A DNA stretch of 64,000 bases from Pontibacter indicus (GCF_900156345.1 NZ_FTPP01000001.1:1054001-1118000); one strand, 5' to 3'; counted from the first letter of the stretch, positions 54,086 through 63,719 are shown. Notes: a model not told the origin generated them from the letters alone. Program-made: numbers and translations.

Positions 54086-55006
54086 TTATCGTGATTTGAT
54101 CACAAAAGTAACCGTACCAGTGGCACCGGAGGTGGCTCTGCTGCCTCCAATGCGGCTAAAAGTTGTCTTCTGAAGCTGCTCACGGTACCATTTCTCTACG
54201 TGCGGCGACACGGTGCTCTCCAGTCGATCGATGCCGATCAGGTTGCCGTCGGCATCGATGCGGATGCGGAACTTCACAAAACCTGTTTCATTTTCGTAAG
54301 GGTCGCGCTTAGGAGAAATGTCGTAGCGCCAGCCGGCCATGTCCAGACCGTCACCACCGCCTCCACCGCCTGGCGTGCCTTCGTAGTTCTTGGCCCCCAT
54401 GATACCTCTTGGGTCACCTTTGTCACCTACCTTGTTAGCGTCGTCGCCGTTGTTGTTACCAGTGGCTTCGTTCGATGTGCCGCTTTTGCCTGTACCGGTG
54501 CTTTCGGTTGGCTTGCCAGGGTATAGCGAGCGTGGCTTTTCAGGTTCCTTCTTAGGCTGCTCCACCGGCTTCTCGGCAGGTTTTTCAACCGGTTTCTTTA
54601 TTTCCTCTTTCGGCTGTGGCTTTGGCTGGGGCTTCACTTCTTCCTTCACCACCACTGGCGCGTCGGCCGTGGTCGTCACTACCTTGGGTGTTTCAACAGG
54701 AGTTGGAGGCGTGACAGCCGCTACAGGCTTTGGCTCCGGCAGTGGATCGGGCTGCGTTGGAGCCGGCTTGCTGTCCTGCACGTTCTTCGACTCGTTCGGC
54801 GTGGCCTTCGACTGCACACTACCACTGCCGACAGCACTCATGCCAAAGTCCAGTTCAATGCCTATCTCCTCATCCGGTTTACCCGGAGCACCATTCCATG
54901 CCAAGAGGTAGAACAAAAGCAACAAGATAATCACGTGCAGGGTAATGCTTATACCTGCCGCGATTTTCTTGTTTTTTTCTTCTTCCTTGTTCAGTGCTAT
55001 CTCCAT
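54086..55006 (-). CDS. tonB: TonB-family energy transducer
   Basis: 306 residues. One N-terminal membrane anchor (about 18-38, SITLHVIILLLLFYLLAW) with a conserved His, then a long Pro/Glu/Lys-rich linker (about 70-170, PKPQPKEEIKKPVEKPAEKP), a glycine-rich turn and a TonB C-terminal domain (about 235-306, GFVKFRIRIDADGNLIGIDR). It carries the proton-motive force gathered by ExbB-ExbD to an outer-membrane partner. Dedicated neighbours exbD, exbB and the outer-membrane barrel suggest a fixed partner rather than general nutrient uptake. Confidence 0.9.
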   Translation of the reverse strand: MEIALNKEEEKNKKIAAGISITLHVIILLLLFYLLAWNGAPGKPDEEIGIELDFGMSAVGSGSVQSKATPNESKNVQDSKPAPTQPDPLPEPKPVAAVTPPTPVETPKVVTTTADAPVVVKEEVKPQPKPQPKEEIKKPVEKPAEKPVEQPKKEPEKPRSLYPGKPTESTGTGKSGTSNEATGNNNGDDANKVGDKGDPRGIMGAKNYEGTPGGGGGGDGLDMAGWRYDISPKRDPYENETGFVKFRIRIDADGNLIGIDRLESTVSPHVEKWYREQLQKTTFSRIGGSRATSGATGTVTFVIKSR

Positions 55007-55016
55007 CCTAATAATT

Positions 55017-55412
55017 TTATTCTGTCGGTGTGGTGGCCAGCGTTACCTTTGCATTCAAACCTGCCGCCACACTGGCAACATTCACCAGGTACTCTACCGG
55101 CACACTCTTATCGACATGCAAAACAACCACACCTTCCTCAGCGTTCTGCAAAAGTGCTGCCAATTGTGGTTCCAGATCAGAAAGACTAACTTCTTTACCG
55201 TTCAGGAAATACCTCAGGTCAGGCGTAATAGTAACGCTGATCTTCTGAATAACGATGGTAGATGACTTGCTCGTAGGCAAACTAACAGGTAGGCCGGTAG
55301 GTGCCACGAAGTTTGAGGTAAGCATGAAAAATATGAGCAACAGGAATATGATGTCGGTCATCGACGACATATTAAACTCAGGGTTGATCCTATTTTTAGA
55401 GCGTAAATTCAT
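55017..55412 (-). CDS. exbD: biopolymer transport protein ExbD
   Basis: 131 residues. Basic N-terminus (NLRSKNRINPEFNMSSMTDIIFLLLIFFML) with the essential Asp in the membrane helix (about residue 19 in SMTDIIF), then a periplasmic domain. Partner of ExbB in the proton-driven motor. It ends 10 bp before tonB. Confidence 0.95.
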   Translation of the reverse strand: MNLRSKNRINPEFNMSSMTDIIFLLLIFFMLTSNFVAPTGLPVSLPTSKSSTIVIQKISVTITPDLRYFLNGKEVSLSDLEPQLAALLQNAEEGVVVLHVDKSVPVEYLVNVASVAAGLNAKVTLATTPTE

Positions 55413-55414
55413 GC

Positions 55415-56119
55415 TTAAAGTTGTGGTTCTTGTAAAAGATCAATAAACTCAATCGAGGTATATTCCATCCCGTGCACAATGTTGTCGATCTTTGACACCA
55501 GGTAGTTGTAGCCTACATAGGCCGGCAGACCGATGATCAGACCGGTAGCCGTGGTCACCATTGCCTGGTAGATACCGGCTGACAGCAATTGCGGGCTAAT
55601 AGTTCCCTCGGCCTGCGCGATGGCGATGAAGGCCTGGATCATACCTGTTACCGTTCCCAGGAAGCCCAGCATCGGTGCTGCACCTGCTATTGTTGCCAGG
55701 GAAGCCAGGTTGCGCTCCAGCTTGCTGATTTCGATTTTGCCTACGTTCTCGATAGAAGTCTCGATGTTTTTAAGTGGGTTACCGATGCGGCTGATGCCTT
55801 TACCCAGCATGCGGGCTACCGGTGTGTTGGTTTGAGCACACAGCATGCGGGCTCCGTTGATGTCGCCTGCCAGTACCATGCTCTTGATGCGGTCACTGAA
55901 GCCATCCGGGTTTTTGGAGGCCTTCTTGAGGGTCAGGTAACGCTCGAAGAAGATGTAAACGGCAGCCAGCGACAAAAGCAGCAGCGGGATCATGGCCCAG
56001 CCACCCGCCATCGCCAGATCCATCAACGAAACTGAGTTTTCCGCTGTTTCTGCGCCATCCATCAGCATTGAAGTCGTGTCGGCAGGAGTTGTCGTAATTT
56101 GTAAGAAGAGAGATGTCAT
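55415..56119 (-). CDS. exbB: MotA/TolQ/ExbB proton channel protein
   Basis: 234 residues, three transmembrane helices (about 35-58, 140-165 and 180-205). Family signatures: RNLASLATIAGAAPMLGFLGTVTGMIQAF and GIYQAMVTTATGLIIGLPAYVGYNYL. An extra N-terminal stretch of about 30 residues precedes TM1. Forms the stator-like proton channel with ExbD. Confidence 0.95.
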   Translation of the reverse strand: MTSLFLQITTTPADTTSMLMDGAETAENSVSLMDLAMAGGWAMIPLLLLSLAAVYIFFERYLTLKKASKNPDGFSDRIKSMVLAGDINGARMLCAQTNTPVARMLGKGISRIGNPLKNIETSIENVGKIEISKLERNLASLATIAGAAPMLGFLGTVTGMIQAFIAIAQAEGTISPQLLSAGIYQAMVTTATGLIIGLPAYVGYNYLVSKIDNIVHGMEYTSIEFIDLLQEPQL

Positions 56120-56120
56120 G

Positions 56121-57245
56121 TTAATTATTATAAACCCAAATATTTTCTCCGAATGATTTTCTGTAGGTGTTCATGGCTGCCTGAGCCTCCTCTGCCGAAG
56201 CAAAGTCCGCTACAGATACTTTAAAGAGCCTGCTGCCTTTCCCGGGCTCCAAAACTTTGGCCTCGTGGCCGAACTCCGCTATTTCCTGACGGCTGAACTC
56301 AGCATTCAGCATGCGGGCATAACCACCCGTAATGATATAAAAGCGACCATCTTTACCGCTAACTGTCGTAGCTAGTGGAGCCGGAGCAGGTGCTTCTTCA
56401 ACAACCGCTTCTTTAGTATTAACGGATTCATCTGCTGCATATTGAGCCTCCTGTCCAGAAGTACTGATCGAAGAAGTATCCCAAGCATCCGAGCTATCTG
56501 CTATACCTGCTTCAGCGGCATCGAACACATCATTGGAAGCAGGCTGACCCAGTGTCGCTTCGTGCTGCACAGGTATAGCCGCCGAAGCGGTTTTTTCAGT
56601 TTCTGCCTGTCTGTCGCCGCTGATGAGCGAAATAGGATTCAGCGTGCTCAAATTGTAGTCTGTTTGAAGCGAAAGCATGTAGAGGGCCGTTCCGACTAAA
56701 CCTGTCAGGGCCAGTCCTGCTGCCACGTGGTAGGCGCGCTTCAGGCGGACTTTGAAAGGTTTCTTGGCTGGCGCCGTATCTGCTGCCTGTCGTTCCTTAA
56801 TCAGGGTACGCAGCACAGCCGGTTCCTCAGGGCGGATCGGTCGGGCCACTATCTCCGGCAGACCAAAGCTGGCTTCCAGCAGATTGTCGCCCTCCGTGTA
56901 CTCAAATACCAGTCGCTGCTCGTGGTTGTATTTAAACACACCGATGTCGGTCAGCTCATAGCGCTGCTCACTTTCCAGACGGGTTCTTACCTCATGCACA
57001 AAAGAGATAACCAGTTGCCTGGCCTCCTCCTTGGAGCTGTTGTTGGCGTAGGCGATGGTGCTGATGAGCAGGCCATCGTTCAGAACCAGCTTCTCGTTGA
57101 AAGCAATTTTTTTGGACGGCGGCACCAGCGTGTGCTTCACCGGGTTAATCCGGGCAGGCACATAGCGCGTAATCAACCCGCCAAAATCAGGTATGATCAC
57201 GCAGTCGTGATTGTAGAGCAGGTGCTTGATGTGCTTTTCTACCAT
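56121..57245 (-). CDS. HU-CCDC81/SPOR domain protein
   Basis: 374 residues from ATG 57245; the preceding in-frame codon chosen by ORF finding is a GTG at 57251. The cytoplasmic N-terminus (about 1-135: YNHDCVIIPDFGGLITRYVP, AFNEKLVLNDGLLISTIA, YELTDIGVFKYNHEQRLVFEY) is a double HU-like (HU-CCDC81 bacterial type) domain. A membrane helix follows at about 172-192, then a disordered acidic linker, then a SPOR domain (about 300-374, GRFYIITGGYARMLNAEFSR) that binds denuded septal peptidoglycan. It therefore could link DNA or a cytoplasmic partner with the septal wall. Located between the outer-membrane barrel gene and exbB. Confidence 0.8.
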   Translation of the reverse strand: MVEKHIKHLLYNHDCVIIPDFGGLITRYVPARINPVKHTLVPPSKKIAFNEKLVLNDGLLISTIAYANNSSKEEARQLVISFVHEVRTRLESEQRYELTDIGVFKYNHEQRLVFEYTEGDNLLEASFGLPEIVARPIRPEEPAVLRTLIKERQAADTAPAKKPFKVRLKRAYHVAAGLALTGLVGTALYMLSLQTDYNLSTLNPISLISGDRQAETEKTASAAIPVQHEATLGQPASNDVFDAAEAGIADSSDAWDTSSISTSGQEAQYAADESVNTKEAVVEEAPAPAPLATTVSGKDGRFYIITGGYARMLNAEFSRQEIAEFGHEAKVLEPGKGSRLFKVSVADFASAEEAQAAMNTYRKSFGENIWVYNN

Positions 57246-57251
57246 AGGCAC

Positions 57252-58958
57252 TTAGAATGAATAAGAGATGCCTCCTATCAGGTTGATACTTTTGTTGGGG
57301 TAATTTACAAACCTTTCGTATTTCTGCGCAAACAAATTATTCACCATCAGGAAAGTCGTGAACCGGTTGGAGAACCTGTAGTCGGCCTTCAGGTTCAGGT
57401 CCACGATCGTGTCCGTCTCCCGCAGCCCGAATGTGCCGTCAGGACGGGTAATGCGCCCGAAAGAACTCCCAATATAGTAAAGTTCTGAATTAAAGAGAAT
57501 CTTGTCGTAGAAGTTGTAGGTGGCAAAAACACTCGCCATCAGCTCCGGACGGTGAAATGCCTGCTCTAAGGAAGCCGTGCTATACTTGTTATAATCAGCT
57601 TTTAATCCGATGCGCAGTTCGTCTGAATAATTGAAAGTGGCCTCACCATAAATATTCAAAACATTTGTCACGCCGTCGTCATACACCAGGTCGAACTTAG
57701 TCGAGTCGGTAGCCGAGTTGTTGTAGAAGTACATGTTACGGAAGTTCTGGTAAGCCACGCGACCTGTCAGGTGCACAAAGTTGGCAATGTTGGCCTGCAT
57801 ACCACCGTATACCTCTAATCCTTTGTTCTGATCAGCTACGCGCACGTTCGGTGCCAGGTATGGATTCTCTTGGGTCAACTGATATAAAGTAACCCTTTGC
57901 AGGTCACCCCCTATACCACCGTAAATCAACAGGTTACCCTTTATAGGCTCCACTCCTACGCGTACCGTTGGGTATATATTGAACTTGCGGGCGTCATTCA
58001 CGGTGTCGCCTGTATAGGCGATGTTAGCACCAATAGAAAGGCGGATGGCGTTCAGCTGACGCTCGTACTGCGGATGCACTTTGAACAAGGTACGGCTCAC
58101 CGAAGCAGAATCCTTGTGGGACACCAGCGACAGGTCAGCATCTACTTTGAAAGCAGATACATCATCTAGTCCATACTCGGTGTTGAGTTTAGCAGCAATG
58201 TTCGTCTCTCGCATGTCATAGCGGTCGTTGAGGTAGTTCACGTTCAGACCAGCTTTGAACAAGAGCGGCATGCCGGCACCGTGGTTGTGCATATACCCTT
58301 CGGCATTCACCCGGTTGAACACCTGGCTGATGGTGTCACGGTCCACAGTGGTTTCTTGGGGACCATATCCGTAGAAATGATATTTGTCGCGTCCGTAGCC
58401 TAGCTTACCTCCCAAAGTAAGGCCCTGCAGGTATGTTTCGCCGTTCACGTTGATGGCCGAGTTGGTGACAGCCGAATTCTTGCCATCAACAGGTCCTCTG
58501 GCGGAAGTGATGTGACTAACATCCGCTCCGTAAGAAGCCACATTGCTGCGCTTGTTGTGGAAGTAGCCTTTCAGGTATAGCGTGCCGTAGTTGCCTATAC
58601 CTGCCTTCACATAATTTCCGTACAGCTTGCTCAGCTCTTCCTGCTTAATGGTGAGCACACGCATCTGCAGGTTCACGTCCTGGTCTTCGAGGCGGTAATC
58701 GTTGAAACGGTAGCGCACGTTGCGCTCGCCCGGCTCCGGAGCCACCACTGCAAATTTCTGGTAATTACGTGAAGCCCTCGGCAGCTCGATCTTGCGATCC
58801 TTTTCTACCACTACTTCAGAATCCTGCAGCTTAGCGCCTTCGCCCCAGCCTGTTGTCTGCGCCTGGGCACTGTTCAGAAAGCTATACCCGGCACACAGTA
58901 CGATCGCCGCAATGGAAGCTTTTTTCAATCTATTCTTCATGTTGATCTTTCTCTTCAT
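57252..58958 (-). CDS. outer-membrane beta-barrel protein without TonB plug
   Basis: 568 residues. Signal peptide about 1-34 (ends NSAQAQ), then roughly 60 residues of periplasmic or linker sequence, then many amphipathic strands (YVKAGIGNYGTLYLKGYFHN, LTLGGKLGYGRDKYHFYGYG, DELRIGLKADYN) ending in aromatic residues (GGISYSF). It looks like a TonB-receptor barrel but no plug domain or TonB box is visible. ATG at 58958 or 58940 are both possible. Between the TPR gene and HU/SPOR gene, so likely an outer-membrane partner of this ExbBD-TonB set. Confidence 0.7.
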   Translation of the reverse strand: MKRKINMKNRLKKASIAAIVLCAGYSFLNSAQAQTTGWGEGAKLQDSEVVVEKDRKIELPRASRNYQKFAVVAPEPGERNVRYRFNDYRLEDQDVNLQMRVLTIKQEELSKLYGNYVKAGIGNYGTLYLKGYFHNKRSNVASYGADVSHITSARGPVDGKNSAVTNSAINVNGETYLQGLTLGGKLGYGRDKYHFYGYGPQETTVDRDTISQVFNRVNAEGYMHNHGAGMPLLFKAGLNVNYLNDRYDMRETNIAAKLNTEYGLDDVSAFKVDADLSLVSHKDSASVSRTLFKVHPQYERQLNAIRLSIGANIAYTGDTVNDARKFNIYPTVRVGVEPIKGNLLIYGGIGGDLQRVTLYQLTQENPYLAPNVRVADQNKGLEVYGGMQANIANFVHLTGRVAYQNFRNMYFYNNSATDSTKFDLVYDDGVTNVLNIYGEATFNYSDELRIGLKADYNKYSTASLEQAFHRPELMASVFATYNFYDKILFNSELYYIGSSFGRITRPDGTFGLRETDTIVDLNLKADYRFSNRFTTFLMVNNLFAQKYERFVNYPNKSINLIGGISYSF

Positions 58959-58964
58959 GATGCA

Positions 58965-61900
58965 TTATCTTTTTCTTCCCTTCACGGAGTCAGCCGGGGC
59001 AGTGCTCGGCGTACCTCCCAACTTGGCCAGCTTTTGCTTCGCCTCCTCTACTATCTCCGGCACTGGTGAGTGCTCAATAATGGAGTTGAGGGTGGAAGTA
59101 GCCTGGAAGGTTTCGTTCTGTGCCACGTAGTTGTCCGCAATGATCAGGAAGGATTTGCCCAGCCAGAAGTCGTAGCTGGAGAACTTCGAGTTGAAGTCAA
59201 AGGCTACATCAATCGACTCAGCGTATTTTTTCTGTTTGTGAAGGATCTCGGCTACCAGGTAGTGCGCCTCTGCTCCGTTCTCGTCTGTTGCTGAGGCTGA
59301 GGCTTCGCGCAGTTCTTTCAGAGCCTGGTCCAGATTGCCTTCGGCGTACGTAGCCTTGCCCTTGTAGAGCTGTGCCGTGTTGAACACATACAAGGCGGAG
59401 TTACCCTGGCTGATCAGCTCATTGGCAACACGCTTCGTCGCAGCATAGTCGTTTGTCAGGAAGTGGCTCTTCATCAGGCCAGTCAGAGCTGTCTGCTGCT
59501 CACGGCGGTTTGTGGCCGTGTCGCGCAGGCGGCTGTAGTACTTGATTGCCTCGGTATAGTTCTTGTTTTCAAACTCAGCATCTGCCACCTTTTGAATGGC
59601 CCGGTTCACGTACTCGCTCTTGCCCTCCTCCACTACAGACTTCATAAGCGGCAAGCCTTTGTCTGGCTGGTTCACACGCAGATAAGAGTCTGCCAGGAAG
59701 TAGTTGGCATCGCTCACATAAGGACTGTTCGGATAGGTTTTCAGGTAGTTCTCCAGTTTGGCGACTGCCTGATCATATTTTTCGTTGAAGTAAAGCGTTT
59801 TAGAAGCCTCGAACTCAATGCTTTCCAGCGCATTGCTCTCTGGGTTTGCCGTTCTGAACTTCTCAGCATACTGATCAAATTCACCACTTTGGTTCTGGGT
59901 AGCCAGCACTTCCTGCAGACTATAGAGTGAGCCGCTGGCAGAACGGGAGTTCGGGAATTCGTCGAGTACGCGCTTGTAGTCTGCGGCGGCCTCCGCGTTA
60001 CGACCCAGGTTAGCGTAGGCTATACCTCTTTTCTCCAACGCATTTGGCAGCAGGCGGCTTTGCGGTCTTCCCTGAATTAGGGCTGTGAAGCCGGAAACCG
60101 CTGACTGGTAGTTGCCAGCTTCAAAATCGATGATGGCGCGCTGGTACATGGCCGGCTCTACATAGCGCGACTTCTGGTACTGGCTGTAAACGGTTTGTAA
60201 GTTCTGCTTGGCCGCTTCCTTGTTGCCCATCAGACTCAGCACAATGCCTTTCTGGAAGTACACGTAGTCTTTATCGTTGGAATTGGAGGCCAGCACTTTG
60301 TCATAAAGCGCAAGGGCAGGTGCATATTGCTTTTTCACGTAATGCAGGTCCGCCAGACGCATCATGGCATCGTAATGGTTCGGGTCGCTGGTGCTGGTGC
60401 CGTCCACGTATGCCTTGAAGTGCGGCATGGCTTTGTCGTATTCCTTGCTGTTGTAGTAAGCGTAGGCAATGCCATAGCGCGACTTCATGTAGTACTCCGA
60501 CTTGCGGGCTTCGCTGTTGCGGAACACGGCCGCGTAGCTGTTGATAGCATCCACGTAGCGCTGTCCCATCGAGTAAGCCTCCCCTTTCACGAAGTGGCTC
60601 GCTGCCGTGATCTCCTTATCGTAAGGGTACTGCAATGATTTATCCAGCAAGGAAACTGCCGTTGGGAATTTGCCTTCATTGTAAAGGTTCACGCCATACA
60701 GGTGCGTCATGCGCTGGTAGGTTTCCAGCATACGGTAGCTCTTGTTTGGCATGCTCTCGATGTGCCGGATGGCCTCTGAGTAGTTGTTGGAGTTAAAGTA
60801 CGCCTCTGTCAGCAGCGCATCTACCTCGGCGGCATGTTCCGATTTGGGGAACTCCTCGTTGAAATTCTGCAGCGAGCTGAATACGTCACGGAAGTTACCC
60901 AGCTCGTAGCTCACCTGCGCAAATTTTACCGTAGCCGCCTGTGTGATGGTGGTGTCCTGGTTGTTCTTTCGGGCCTGGTCAAAGGCTGTGAGAGCATACT
61001 GCTTGTTATCCTCGCGTAGGTAACTCAGACCAAGATAATAGGCTGCATTCTGTCCAAGGGCATCCTTTTTACTGGCTACCTCCTTGAAATTGGCAATGGC
61101 GTTTTTGTAGTTACCGTTCTTGTAGTCGGTATAAGCGATTTTGTACTGGATCACCGGATCCATCTTTCGTTTGCCTTGGGCATACTGGCTGAAATACTCT
61201 TCTGCCTTCTTGTATTCGGCGCGCTGGTAATAGGCATCTCCCACCAACAGGGCGATTTCCTCTGCCTGCTGCACTTTCGGGGTCTTGGCCAGCGCTGCCT
61301 CGCCGTAACGGATCACTTCAAAAATGTCCTGCTCCTTGTAGAGAATCTCCGTGATCATGTAAGGCACGATCTGCGCATAGGCCTCGTTCTTCTCGGCAAT
61401 CAGCAGGTCCGCCTTGGCCGCGTCGTAGTCGCCTTCGCGGTAAGAAATGTAGCCGGCGTAGTAGTTAGAGGCATAGGCGTAGCGGTGCTCGTCTTCTCTG
61501 AAACCGGTCGTCTTGTTCTTGTCGAACCAGATTTTGGCGTTTTTGAAGTCCTTGTTGGCGAAGTAAGAATAGCCCAGCTTAAATTCCAGCTCTTTGTTCT
61601 GCTTGATGCTGAGCAAGTGCGTCGGGGCGCTCTCCAGCTTCTCCACCGCCTTTTTGTAGTCCTTGTTCTCGAAATAGAAAAGGCCCAGCTCGTAGTTGGC
61701 AAGCGTCGTCTTCGGGTGGGCCGGGAACTTGCGGGTAAAGTTCAGGATCAGCTGTTCGGCATCGGGATGCAGCAGGTATAGGCCGCTCAGGGCGTAGTAG
61801 TACTGCGCGTCTGCGGTCTTGGCATCGTCGCCGATCAGGTTGATGTACTTGCGGAAGGCCTCCTGCGCCGCGCCGTACTTGGCACGGTCAAACAGCTCTA

Positions 61901-62015
61901 CGCCTTCGTGATAGTGCTTGTCTTTTGCGGTGAACACCTGGGTGTGCTGGGCCACCGCGATGTGGCTTCCCCCAGCCAAAACCGATGCCAGCGCTACTTT
62001 ATAGGCTATCTTCAT
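58965..62015 (-). CDS. large periplasmic tetratricopeptide-repeat protein
   Basis: 1016 residues. Signal peptide about 1-22 (HIAVAQ), then TPR-type helical hairpins over nearly the whole length: examples YYALSGLYLLHPDAEQLI, AEEYFSQYAQGKRKMDPVIQYKIAY and YDQAVAKLENYLKTYPNSPYV. No enzymatic domain. Its layout resembles YbgF/CpoB-type adaptor proteins that coordinate TonB/Tol motors with the outer membrane, but much larger. First gene of the operon. Confidence 0.85.
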   Translation of the reverse strand: MKIAYKVALASVLAGGSHIAVAQHTQVFTAKDKHYHEGVELFDRAKYGAAQEAFRKYINLIGDDAKTADAQYYYALSGLYLLHPDAEQLILNFTRKFPAHPKTTLANYELGLFYFENKDYKKAVEKLESAPTHLLSIKQNKELEFKLGYSYFANKDFKNAKIWFDKNKTTGFREDEHRYAYASNYYAGYISYREGDYDAAKADLLIAEKNEAYAQIVPYMITEILYKEQDIFEVIRYGEAALAKTPKVQQAEEIALLVGDAYYQRAEYKKAEEYFSQYAQGKRKMDPVIQYKIAYTDYKNGNYKNAIANFKEVASKKDALGQNAAYYLGLSYLREDNKQYALTAFDQARKNNQDTTITQAATVKFAQVSYELGNFRDVFSSLQNFNEEFPKSEHAAEVDALLTEAYFNSNNYSEAIRHIESMPNKSYRMLETYQRMTHLYGVNLYNEGKFPTAVSLLDKSLQYPYDKEITAASHFVKGEAYSMGQRYVDAINSYAAVFRNSEARKSEYYMKSRYGIAYAYYNSKEYDKAMPHFKAYVDGTSTSDPNHYDAMMRLADLHYVKKQYAPALALYDKVLASNSNDKDYVYFQKGIVLSLMGNKEAAKQNLQTVYSQYQKSRYVEPAMYQRAIIDFEAGNYQSAVSGFTALIQGRPQSRLLPNALEKRGIAYANLGRNAEAAADYKRVLDEFPNSRSASGSLYSLQEVLATQNQSGEFDQYAEKFRTANPESNALESIEFEASKTLYFNEKYDQAVAKLENYLKTYPNSPYVSDANYFLADSYLRVNQPDKGLPLMKSVVEEGKSEYVNRAIQKVADAEFENKNYTEAIKYYSRLRDTATNRREQQTALTGLMKSHFLTNDYAATKRVANELISQGNSALYVFNTAQLYKGKATYAEGNLDQALKELREASASATDENGAEAHYLVAEILHKQKKYAESIDVAFDFNSKFSSYDFWLGKSFLIIADNYVAQNETFQATSTLNSIIEHSPVPEIVEEAKQKLAKLGGTPSTAPADSVKGRKR

Positions 62016-62110
62016 AATGTATCTAACTGCCCGCTTACGAGCTATTCTTATGGCTTATTCTTAGAAAACAGGTATAGGCGCCCGCAAGCGCCATGCCCGA
62101 AAGGCAAACT

Positions 62111-62118
62111 CAAAGTTA
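62111..62118 (-). promoter_or_regulatory. -7 box for the TPR-exbBD-tonB operon
   Basis: TAACTTTG on the minus strand, consensus match; the -33 position is weak. The 5' leader would be about 95 nt and includes one copy of the repeated octamer. Confidence 0.4.
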
Positions 62119-62236
62119 ATTAAAAATCGATAACCGCACGAACCACAGGCGATAAACATGTCGTCAGAAAACGCCTCACACTCCTATACAATGCCGCAGT
62201 AGCAGCAAATATTGTGCTGATCGCAGGAATTTGTGC

Positions 62237-63286
62237 TTAATGAAGGGCTAAAGTCCTCGGCACAGGATGCAATATCTTGAATACCAATTCCTTTAAAATT
62301 TCGGATTCACTCATATCGCCGCCAGTTATACCTTTCACCTGCAAGTCGGCCACCCGGATATGGTGGATGATGTCCACTACGCGCATGAGCGGAAACACGC
62401 GCAGCGCCAGCATGTATTCCTTTGCAAGGAAACCCCGATTGCCCAAACTCTTCCGCACCCCGGCCTCCGATTTGTCGGCGGACTGGTGCAGGGTCAAAAG
62501 CTTGGTGAAAAACGTAAAGAGCAGGCTCAGGTTCGGTATAAGGGGATTATTTTTTGGGTTTGCCTCAAAATACTGGATGATGCGGTTTGCCTTGAGCGCA
62601 TCCTGGGCAATCAGCGCTGACTGCAGTTCAAAAATATTGTACTCCTTGCTGATGCCCACATTTTCCTGCACCACGCGCTCGTCAATCATCTGACCTGGCT
62701 GCAGGTTGATCAACAACTTGTCTATCTCGTTGGCTTGGCGTGACAGGTCGGCCCCGATAAACTCACTGAGTAGCAGCACCGCTTTGGGACTGATCTGCAG
62801 ACCTTTGCTCTTGACGTAGGCCGTTATCCAGGCGGGTATCTGGTTATCGTAAAGCTTTTTGGTCGTGAGTAGGACGGCATGCTTCTGTACCACTTTGCCC
62901 AGCGACTTTCGTCCATCCAGGGTTTTGTGCTTGTGGCAGAATACCAGGATCGTAGAGGGCAGCGGGTTTTGCAAATAGGCCTCCAATTGCCGGATGCCTT
63001 CTTCACGTTCCAGGTCCACAATACTTTGCGCTTCTTTCACAATCACTACCTGGCGCTCAGCCATCATCGGGAAACGCTTGGCTTGCAACAGCACCATGGC
63101 TACATCTACGTCTTTCCCATACACCACCACCTGGTTAAAGCCCTTCTCATGCTCCTGCAGCACGTGCTTCTCAATAAAGTCAGCAATCTGGTCGATGTAG
63201 AAAGGCTCCTCTCCCTGCAGAAAGTAAACAGGGGCGAACTGCCGTTTTTTTAACTGCTCCAGAATGCCCTCCGGGGTGTGCGACAT
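62237..63286 (-). CDS. holA: DNA polymerase III delta subunit
   Basis: 349 residues from ATG 63286; the frame is open further upstream but the extra 29 residues look like translated leader. Features of HolA: FAPVYFLQGEEPFYIDQIAD at the N-terminus, AKRFPMMAERQVVIVKEAQ, LVFCHKHKTLDGRKSLGK, LSEFIGADLSRQANEIDKL and VGISKEYNIFELQSAL. Subunit of the clamp loader. Confidence 0.93.
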   Translation of the reverse strand: MSHTPEGILEQLKKRQFAPVYFLQGEEPFYIDQIADFIEKHVLQEHEKGFNQVVVYGKDVDVAMVLLQAKRFPMMAERQVVIVKEAQSIVDLEREEGIRQLEAYLQNPLPSTILVFCHKHKTLDGRKSLGKVVQKHAVLLTTKKLYDNQIPAWITAYVKSKGLQISPKAVLLLSEFIGADLSRQANEIDKLLINLQPGQMIDERVVQENVGISKEYNIFELQSALIAQDALKANRIIQYFEANPKNNPLIPNLSLLFTFFTKLLTLHQSADKSEAGVRKSLGNRGFLAKEYMLALRVFPLMRVVDIIHHIRVADLQVKGITGGDMSESEILKELVFKILHPVPRTLALH

Positions 63287-63333
63287 GGCGTTGGTCAGGT
63301 ATAGAGTAAGAGATGGTACAGATATACAGAGAC

Positions 63334-63341
63334 CAAAGATA
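63334..63341 (-). promoter_or_regulatory. -7 box for holA
   Basis: TATCTTTG on the minus strand, fitting TAnnTTTG; the -33 is poor. Supports the shorter holA start, since the transcript would begin near 63330, inside the longer ORF. Confidence 0.4.
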
Positions 63342-63407
63342 CAGCTATCCGGGCTGCAAATGAAAGGCAACAAGGTGAAAAATCAGCATTGCACCTATTT
63401 GTTAGGC

Positions 63408-63719
63408 TATACCTCTGTGCCTCAAATTTAAACACACATTAAGGTTGTAATCTCCTGTTATACCTTAACTTATCTTTTAAGTAAATACATACAACGTGTT
63501 TTATATCATAATCTTATACTGTTTTTATAATCATTTAGCAGGTATAGCATCATGACTAAAGTGTAGGAATCGCCAGTTGAAGTTCACAAGAGGTATAGCA
63601 AGGTATTAGCAGGTATAGTGACTGATAAGAAGGTCCCAACAAACCTATACCTACTTAATTGTATCACCCGCCGAGCCCAATTTAAGGTATAGCCGCTGCT
63701 TCTGGCTAGCCCTATACCT
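63408..63719. repeat. cluster of AGGTATAG/CTATACCT octamers
   Basis: Seven exact copies in about 310 bp, both orientations, near 63408, 63540, 63591, 63611, 63644, 63687 and 63711. No gene is present between the holA and tyrS starts, and the octamer is the main structure in this spacer. Confidence 0.7.
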
